From an uncultured Lachnospiraceae bacterium (GTDB taxonomy: Bacteria > Bacillota > Clostridia > Lachnospirales > Lachnospiraceae), in the NCBI GenBank assembly GCA_910588125.1, contig CAJUPI010000060.1, positions 1 through 18,981 on the forward strand: a stretch of 18,981 bases of DNA. The letters are read 5' to 3'. A program made the position numbers and the translations under genes. Positions 12,622-18,981 of this stretch are shown here, one piece after another. Numbering within the stretch: position 1 is the first letter of the stretch; every line of letters begins with the position of its first letter. Under the pieces are notes generated by a model. The model had not been told where the DNA came from. It searched no databases and was given only the letters and a program-made list of their open reading frames with translations.

Positions 12622-14394
12622 ATGAAGCTTCAAAAAAAGATTTTGTTATCGAACCTGTTACTGTTTGTATTGCCATGTCTGTTTTTGGTTTGGCTGATAG
12701 TCTCTCTCGTGCGTCAGGAAGGCAATGAAAGATTGAATCAGTCCCGGCTAGTTATTTTAAACCAAATCAATGAGAATATGGAGGATATATTTTTCAATAT
12801 TATAACGTTTTCTGATTTTTTTTACAATAATCCAAAGGTAAATCGCCTCCTGTCCCAAAGAGACTTTAAAGATGCTTATGAGAGCATCAAAGCAGACAAA
12901 CAAATTCAGGAATACATACGAGAACGATGGATGCTTTATGGAGAAGATGGTTATTTTGTTGAGTTTTTGGGGGAGAATGGCCATAATTATTCATCTCTGG
13001 AAAATGAGGATATCGATTTCGTCTATTCCGATTTGAAAAAATTAAAAGAAGAACCTTGGTATCCGGGGATTATGGAAACCAGTAAAATATATTATATTCC
13101 TGCAAACAGCAGTGCCGAATTTGCCAAAAATCAAGAAAGTGCTGTTCGGGCAGTGCGCCGTCTGATTAACTTTAACAGTGGCAGGATCATAGGAATAATG
13201 AATGTAAGTATCCCCAAAAGCGGACTACAGGAACTATTGGAAAGCGGAACAGAAAGCCCATTTCGGAATACTTTACTGGTTGATGATAAAGGGTATATGA
13301 TTTGTGAGGCCAACGGGACGGCGTCAGGAAGCATTTTTGGGGATACGGATTGTCTTGAGAAGCTGCAAAATTACGATCATGGGTATTTTCAGGCTTATAT
13401 GGATGGAGTGTTGCAGCAAGTGTGTTTCGTAACGAATCCCACTACGGGGTGGAAAATTGTTATGAGCGATAACGTGCGGACAGGCGATTGGTTTACCAAT
13501 CAGTATCTGGGAATTATGACGGTGGCAGTGGTTTTTTTGGTTCTGGCATTTTTTATGTCCTGGTATAATGCTCATTATATTAGCCGCCCGGTACAGAAGC
13601 TGAAAAATTATATGAGAGCGGTTTACCAGGGGGATTTAAGCGTACGTGCTGAGGTGGAGACGGATGATGAATTTGGTCAGCTGAGCCAGCAGTTTAATGA
13701 AACGATCAATCAGATTCAGTATTTGATTCGGCAGCTGGAAAAAAGGGATGAAGAAAAGCGGGTGCTTGAGCTTCAGGCGCTTCAGGCCCAGATTAATCCG
13801 CATTTTCTTTATAATACTCTGGCATCAATTCGTTTTTTGCTGGAGATGGATCAGGAAGAAAAAGCAAAGCAATCCCTGTTGGCATTAGTAAAATTTTTAA
13901 AGAGTACATTTTCGGAGCATCGGAAGCTGATACCGGTGCGGGAAGAATTGGAGGTGTTATTTCATTATCTGGTGTTGATGGAGAATCGTAATCCGGATTC
14001 CTTTGTGTGGGAGATTCACATGGATCCGGACATCCAGGAATGTCTGGTTCCAAGATTTTCCATACAACCTTTGGTGGAAAATTCGATCTCACATGGATTG
14101 GGAGAAAAAAGAGGGATCGGGCATATCCGTATTGAAGCAAACCAGGAGGATATGGATTTAGTTATCCGCATTTGTGACGATGGGGTGGGAGCAGATTGGG
14201 AAAAGATAGACAGGCTGTTGAATGACAAGTCTCCGGTAGGAGGGAAGGAGAAGCTCAAAAGCATTGGAATACGAAATGTGCAACAAAGGCTTCGGCTGTT
14301 TTTTGGCGAACCCTATGGATTGACAGCATATGCTTTGACGGATGGCGGCGTTTGCTTTCAGATTCGGGTGCCGGTGAAAACAGAAGATGATTAG
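12622..14394 (+). CDS. YesM-like sensor histidine kinase
   Basis: A 590-aa membrane kinase. Helix one is at about 7-28 (LLFVLPCLFLVWLIVSLV). A large extracytoplasmic sensor domain follows to about 295, then helix two (MTVAVVFLVLAFFMSW), HAMP (ISRPVQKLKNYMRAVYQGDL) and a His_kinase domain with the phosphoacceptor H394 in QINPHFLYNTL. The ATPase part has the N-box VENSISHG (N487) and the G-boxes DDGVGAD and GIRNVQQRLRLFFG. This is the YesM/LytS class, which in Clostridia usually senses carbohydrate uptake state and phosphorylates an AraC-type regulator encoded next to it; that regulator follows 58 bases downstream. The purine-rich ribosome site is about 13 bases from the ATG, rather far, but no better start exists. 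Confidence 0.92.
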   Translation: MKLQKKILLSNLLLFVLPCLFLVWLIVSLVRQEGNERLNQSRLVILNQINENMEDIFFNIITFSDFFYNNPKVNRLLSQRDFKDAYESIKADKQIQEYIRERWMLYGEDGYFVEFLGENGHNYSSLENEDIDFVYSDLKKLKEEPWYPGIMETSKIYYIPANSSAEFAKNQESAVRAVRRLINFNSGRIIGIMNVSIPKSGLQELLESGTESPFRNTLLVDDKGYMICEANGTASGSIFGDTDCLEKLQNYDHGYFQAYMDGVLQQVCFVTNPTTGWKIVMSDNVRTGDWFTNQYLGIMTVAVVFLVLAFFMSWYNAHYISRPVQKLKNYMRAVYQGDLSVRAEVETDDEFGQLSQQFNETINQIQYLIRQLEKRDEEKRVLELQALQAQINPHFLYNTLASIRFLLEMDQEEKAKQSLLALVKFLKSTFSEHRKLIPVREELEVLFHYLVLMENRNPDSFVWEIHMDPDIQECLVPRFSIQPLVENSISHGLGEKRGIGHIRIEANQEDMDLVIRICDDGVGADWEKIDRLLNDKSPVGGKEKLKSIGIRNVQQRLRLFFGEPYGLTAYALTDGGVCFQIRVPVKTEDD

Positions 14395-14452
14395 GCAATG
14401 GTTTTAGCATGCGAATGGCTGTGGTAGGATAGAAAGCGGTGAAGGCAAAGTG

Positions 14453-16014
14453 ATGAAGGTGATCATTGTTGAGGATGAAGGGATAACAAGGCAATGGATC
14501 AAAAAGAAAATAGAAGAATTGAACATGGGATTCCAGGTGGACGGTATTTTTTCCAATGGCTGTCAGGCTCTGGAATACTTAAAGGACAATGAAATCGATG
14601 TTGTTATTACGGACATTCAGATGCCTGTTATGGATGGGCTGGAACTTTTAGAACAAATTCAGAAGATGAAAAACCAGCCGTATAAGGTGATCTTAAGTGC
14701 TTATGATGAATTTTGTTATGCCCGCCGGGCTATGAAGCTGGGGGCTCAGGAATTTGTATTAAAACCAGAGATTACGGAAGAAAATCTACAGCAAATTCTT
14801 GAGGAAGCCAGGAAATTCCAGAATCAAAAAAATCTGAAAAAGCAGAAGGAATACAACAGTATTATAGAGCCGGAAGCTTTCCTGCAACAGTTGGCTGATC
14901 AGAGCGGAAGCCAGAATGATGAGGAGCTGATGGGCCTGCTGGCACAGCAAGGAATTTTCCTGACTTCGGCAAAAATCATTATGGCAAATATATTTTTTGA
15001 GGGAAAGGTTCAAAAAAGTCTGGTTCTGGAGCTTTTGAATCTTTTTCTGGAGCAAGAACAGGCGGGCGGGGTAGCGCTTGCCTGCAATCAACAGGAATTT
15101 GTAATGCTTTATTCCTGTGAGGATTATGAGGCAGGAGTGGGAAAGATGCAAAGGCTGCGGGAGACTTTGGCAAACCATATAGGGGCAGAGGCATATATGG
15201 GGGTTTGCAGCAGAAGACAACAAGCCGGTCTGGGAGAGCTGTATCGTCAAGCGTTATTGGCCAGTGAAAACCGGCGCTTTTTTTCTGCTCCGGACTGTCA
15301 GGCTTATGAGAATATGAGGATTATGACCGGCGGAAAGTCTATGGAATTCTGTTTCTTTCAAGAAGTTAAGCAGATAACGTCAGATCTTGGCCAAAAGAGG
15401 TATCGGGAAGCCGAGGCTGCAGTGAAACAACTGTTAAAAGAGATTAAAGAATCATCCTATCTTTATCCGGATTATGTCAGAACGATTTGTAATGAGTTTT
15501 TGGCAGCATACCTTCAGGAGCTTTGGAAGTATGATTTGACGGCAGAAGAAAAAGAAAAAATCAAAATTATGGAAGGCCTTTTTGAACAGGCAGCAGCGAA
15601 TTTTAAAACCTTGGAGAAAGAAGTGGCCAGAGTGGTAGAGCCTGTGACGAGATTTCTTGAAGATAAGGCCAAGGTGAGCGGCTACTCCACACCCGTTCAG
15701 AAAATAGTTAACTATGTGGAAGATCATTATGGAGAACGGATTTCCCTGGCACAAATATCAGAATTTATCTATTTGAGCCAGTCCTATGTTTCCACATTGT
15801 TCAAAAAGGAGACGGGGAAAAAGTTCAGCAATTATCTTCAGGAGGTGCGCATAAAAAAATCCAGTGAAATGCTTTTGGATACCCGGCTTCCCATACAGGA
15901 GATCGCAGTCCGCAGCGGTTTTTTGATACGGCTCATTTTAGCCATGTTTTTAAAGAGTACTATGGATTGTCTCCCCTGGAATACCGGAAAGCCAAAAATT
16001 CTACAAAAACATAA
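14453..16014 (+). pseudogene. YesN-like AraC-family response regulator, frameshifted in its DNA-binding domain
   Basis: The receiver domain is intact (VEDE near residue 8, phosphoacceptor D54 in TDIQMPVMDG, K in VLKPE). A helical linker follows, then an AraC-type domain starting VQKIVNYVEDHYGERISLAQ with a normal first helix-turn-helix. After GCAGCGGTTTTTTGATA (T-run 15919-15924) the frame changes. With seven T instead of six, the text becomes SGFFDTAHFSHVFKEYYGLS, then PLEYRKAKNSTKT and a stop at 16012-16014, a textbook AraC ending and 520 residues in total. As written, the frame runs on to 16102 with an unrelated tail, so the second recognition helix is lost. The start is ATG 14453, with GAAGG seven bases upstream; GTG 14450 is the alternative. 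It is either a true mutation, slippage-tolerant, or a sequencing error. Confidence 0.85.
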
Positions 16015-16164
16015 AAGCTTTTTACAAGATTTGCTAAAGAACAAAGAACGTGAACAGAATATTCCAGGAATTAAAAAACAGGGTGCAAAAATGTCGAAAT
16101 GAGAGACATGGTACAGGTATCCTGTTTTAATTATAATTTTTTATTACAGAAAGGGACAGGGAGC

Positions 16165-17472
16165 ATGGGGCGAAGAAGGGCAAGAATACATAGTATAGCC
16201 GCAGTAATTATGGTTTTATTCGGATTGGCGGGATGCGGGCATAAAGGGACGGAGGAATTGGTGCCTTTTGAAAATGTTAGCAGCACAGACAGTCCAAAGA
16301 CCAAGCTGGTTTTTCTGCGCGTGGGAATAGAGCCAGAGAGAAAAAAGTACTGGGAGGAAGCAATAGCGGCATTTATGATGGAAAATCCGGATATTGAAAT
16401 CGAGTATCAAGAATGCGGCTATGGAGATGATTTTGAAACAAAATTGAATATAGGGTTTGCATCTGGAACTGCTCCGGATGTAATCAACTTTACTATGGCA
16501 TCTATGGGAACCCGAGTTCCATTGGGGCAGTATGCATCGTTAAATGAGTATGTGAATGATTGGGAAGGCAAAGAAGATTTTATGAAGAATGCCCTGGAGC
16601 TGGGGCGAGTACGTGACAATATCTATGGTATCGCCGTATATTCGGATCCGCGGATTCTGATTTATAATAAAGAATTATTTAAACAAGCAGGGCTGGATCC
16701 GGAACAACCCCCAAAGAACTGGCAGGAACTTTTGGATTGCCATAAAAAATTGATTAAAAAAGAGGGAGATACAGTGATTCAGACCGGTTTTGGCATACCT
16801 ACCTCAGGAAGAAATTTACAGCATTATTTTTCAGTTTTCATGGAGGAAAACGGCATGAAAAATCTTGTGGACGAAGATAATAATGAAATTTTGTGCAATA
16901 CTCCGGAAGCAATAGAAGCGGCAGAGTTTCTAAAGCAGATTGCTGAGGAAGGGATTATTCATTGGGACAGCGACCATAAGGAGCAAAATCCCTTTGCCCG
17001 TGGGCAGGCGGCCATGACCTTGGGAAACACTCTGGATTTTCACAATTGGAACCAGGGGGCGATGGAAGGAAAGCTGGCAATGGCGGTTCCTCTGACCAAT
17101 AGAGAGCAAAGGACATTTTGCGGCATGAGTTTTTTGTTTATGAGCGGGGAAACGGAGCATGAGGAGGAAGCTTGGAAGTTTATTGAATTTATCTCTTCTT
17201 CGGAACAAATGTGGAAGCGTTATGAGGAGCTGGGGATTCCGCCGTTAAGGGAGTCGCTGAAAAAGCAGTTTATCGAAAGATCGCCAGAGAATAATGAAGC
17301 CATCTACGCTTCTATTAATTATGGGACAGGCTCCCCGAAGGTAGCTTACGCAAATTCAGTTTACAACGCGATTAATGATGCTTTAGAAAAAATTATCTAC
17401 GGGGTAGAAGACGCCAAAACAGCATTAGATACGGCGGCAGAAGTGATCCAGCAGGAGATTGATAACCAATAG
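16165..17472 (+). CDS. Extracellular sugar-binding lipoprotein of an ABC importer (family 1)
   Basis: A 435-aa lipoprotein. A basic N-terminus (MGRRRARIHS) is followed by a hydrophobic stretch and the lipobox LAGC with Cys24, so it is anchored to the outer face of the membrane. The mature protein has the family 1 solute-binding pattern: VGIEPERKKYWEEAIAAFMM, NPDIEIEYQE, ASGTAPDVINF, ILIYNKELFKQAGLDPEQPP with NWQELLD, and a late WKFIEFISSSEQMWKRYEEL. These proteins capture oligosaccharides for an ABC importer, but no permease genes are adjacent. ATG 16165 is chosen because AAGGGA lies eight bases upstream and it begins a proper signal peptide; the frame is also open 22 codons earlier, from 16099. 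It follows the regulator by 150 bases, and the sulfatase begins 23 bases after it. Confidence 0.92.
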   Translation: MGRRRARIHSIAAVIMVLFGLAGCGHKGTEELVPFENVSSTDSPKTKLVFLRVGIEPERKKYWEEAIAAFMMENPDIEIEYQECGYGDDFETKLNIGFASGTAPDVINFTMASMGTRVPLGQYASLNEYVNDWEGKEDFMKNALELGRVRDNIYGIAVYSDPRILIYNKELFKQAGLDPEQPPKNWQELLDCHKKLIKKEGDTVIQTGFGIPTSGRNLQHYFSVFMEENGMKNLVDEDNNEILCNTPEAIEAAEFLKQIAEEGIIHWDSDHKEQNPFARGQAAMTLGNTLDFHNWNQGAMEGKLAMAVPLTNREQRTFCGMSFLFMSGETEHEEEAWKFIEFISSSEQMWKRYEELGIPPLRESLKKQFIERSPENNEAIYASINYGTGSPKVAYANSVYNAINDALEKIIYGVEDAKTALDTAAEVIQQEIDNQ

Positions 17473-17495
17473 GTCCGAAATAAGGGGGCGGGGAT

Positions 17496-18853
17496 ATGGA
17501 TCAACCGAATATTTTATTCTATTTTACGGATCAGCAAAGGGCGGATACCCTTGGCTGCTATGGACAGAAGCTGAATATCAGTCCCAACCTGGATCAACTG
17601 GCGACGGAGGGAGTTTTATTTGAAAATGCATTTACTGCCCAGCCACTATGCGGTCCCTGCCGGGCTTTGCTTCAGACTGGAAAGTATCCTGCTGTGACAG
17701 GCTGCTATCGGAATGCGATAGCGCTTCCGGCTCATGTAAAAACCCTGGCAGATTATATCCAGGAGGCGGGATACGAAACGGCTTATGTTGGGAAATGGCA
17801 TCTGGCCAGTACCCGAAAGGAACGCAAGGCTCCTCCGGCAGAGGATTATGAGACAAAGCCGGTTCCGCCGGAACGAAGAGGAGGGTATCGGGGATTTTGG
17901 AGGGCGGCGGATTTGTTGGAATTTACTTCTCACGGATATGAAGGATATGTGTTTGATGAGAATATGAAAAAGCGAAAATTTACTGGCTATCAGGTGAATC
18001 GGATCACAGACTTTGCCCTGGAGTTTTTGGATGGTTATTGTGGGAAAAAGCCATTTTTTCTGACCGTTTCGCATATAGAGCCTCATCATCAAAAGGATCG
18101 GCAATGCTACGAAGGCCCGATTGGTTCCCGATGGAAATTCCAAAATTATGAACTTCCGGTGGATTTGAAGATTTTGGGAGGAGATGCTAAAGAGGCGTAT
18201 CCGGATTATCTGGGATATTGTCAGAGCCTGGACGATAATCTGGGAAGAGTCATCGCTAAATTAAAAGAAAAGAACATATATGAGAATACGGTAATTATAT
18301 TTACCTCGGATCGTGGTTCCCATTTTAAAACCAGAAGCCGGGGGATTCACACGGGAGGAGAAGATGATGATAAACAATCCTTTCACGATTCCTGTCTTAA
18401 AGTACCTCTGGTCATTGCAGGTTCAGGATTCAGAGGGGGAAAAAGGATTTCTGCTCTGATCAGTACTGCCAGTTTGCCAAAGACAATCCTGGCAATGGCG
18501 GGGGTGGATGTTAAAAATGCAATGGCGGGGAAAATTTAAGGAATGTGGCGGATGGCAGAATCGAGAAGAGAAAGAATCGCATTTTCGCCCAGAACAGCGG
18601 GAGCCAGACAGGACGTTGCATTCGCACGGCTCGTTATCTCTACAGTATATATGCACCGAATTCCGATGGGTGGTCTGAGGGCAGCAGTAATTATTATGGG
18701 GAGGATCTCCTATATGATTTGAAAAAAGATCCCTATGAATTAAATAACCTTATTTCCGATCCGAATTATCAGAAAATTCGAGAAGAAATGGCCAGAGAAC
18801 TGGTAGAAGAGATGGTAAAAGCAGGAGAAGCGATACCAGTGATTAAACATTAG
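17496..18853 (+). pseudogene. Sulfatase (S1-type), frameshifted, with a probable metal ligand replaced
   Basis: The N-terminus PNILFYFTDQQRADTLGCYG gives the first metal Asp pocket. C52-GPCR-ALLQTGK is the formylglycine signature in its Cys form, which needs an anaerobic maturase. YVGKWHL and SHIEPHHQ are further active-site blocks. The usual TSD(H/N)G is here TSD272-R273-G, so a metal ligand is probably lost. There is no signal peptide, so the substrate would be an imported sulfated sugar. The first frame stops at 18539 after MAGKI. The next frame carries the rest (GRCIRTARYLYSIYAP, LLYDLKKDPYELNNL, ending AIPVIKH). One extra G in the GGGG at 18527-18530 restores 452 residues. The ATG has AAGGGGG seven bases upstream. 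It lies 23 bases after the sugar-binding gene. Confidence 0.85.
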
Positions 18854-18981
18854 GAAGAGGGTGTTGCCAAATAAGTCACCCGTCATTTTTCTTATCCAGT
18901 GTCCGGCTGTTCACGAACATTCTGTTTGATATTGACGGACTTTGTCCGTTAAGAGCAGACTGTGTGTACGTGAACCGTCCG
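18854..18981. mobile_element. Second copy of the palindromic MITE-like element, cut by the window end
   Basis: Immediately after the sulfatase TAG the sequence repeats the left edge of the element at 8152: AGAGGGTGTTGC, then AAATAAGTCACCC and GTCATTTTTCT. From there to the window end it matches the reverse complement of the core at 8202-8293 with about three mismatches, not the direct copy. The flank is therefore in the same orientation as in copy 1 while the core is inverted. The rest of the element lies beyond the window. Confidence 0.8.

Noticed and set aside
16015..16102. C-terminal extension of the response regulator
   Set aside because: The residues after the T-run have no AraC character, whereas the shifted frame gives a textbook AraC ending with a stop at 16012-16014.
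16108..16137. Promoter before the sugar-binding lipoprotein gene (TATAAT at 16132)
   Set aside because: The -10 box is perfect but no acceptable -35 or TGn extension stands at 16-18 bases, and the stretch is simply AT-rich; it remains possible but unsupported.
18545..18853. Separate 102-aa gene starting at GTG 18545
   Set aside because: The translation is plainly the C-terminal part of the sulfatase upstream, and one base in the G-tract reconnects it; there is no ribosome site of its own.

Overview
The window looks like chromosome of a Clostridia-class Firmicute, most likely Lachnospiraceae-like. Supporting signs are strong GGAGG-type ribosome binding sites, clean TTGACA/TATAAT promoters, a YesM/YesN-type sensor and AraC-family regulator next to a lipoprotein sugar-binding protein, an AzlCD exporter, a BlaI-type repressor and a DUF1848 protein. 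All calls were made by reading translations and motifs; nothing was searched.

Region 1 (1-4162): an unidentified 171-aa protein, then a 1019-aa protein with adenosine-deaminase-superfamily active-site motifs and a large internal insertion. This is the best candidate for an unusual system, because its architecture recalls RdrB, the deaminase of the RADAR anti-phage system. The ATPase partner (RdrA) would have to lie upstream of the window. A single-domain EamA-type membrane protein follows.

Region 2 (4163-8150): a gene-end remnant, a DUF1848 protein whose C-terminus carries a CxxxCxxC cluster and a QISLF clamp-binding-like motif, a flavodoxin-fold reductase, a frameshifted tail of an SRAP (YedK/HMCES-like) gene ending in QLTLF, a DHH-family phosphoesterase with its own promoter, and a collapsed gene remnant that is possibly a helicase. 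DNA-repair-linked genes are mixed with decaying fragments.

Region 3 (8152-8656 and 18854-18981): two copies, the second cut by the window end, of a nested palindromic MITE-like repeat. They bracket about 10.2 kb. The core of the second copy is inverted relative to its flank when compared with the first.

Region 4 (8664-18853, between the repeats): a BlaI-type repressor with promoter and dyad; convergent azlCD; a methyl-accepting chemotaxis protein; then, divergently, sensor kinase, response regulator, sugar-binding lipoprotein and sulfatase. The last four read as a regulated uptake locus for a sulfated glycan, but no ABC permeases are present. The regulator and the sulfatase are each broken by one missing base in a homopolymer, and the sulfatase has lost a probable metal ligand, so the locus is either decaying or the sequence has homopolymer errors.
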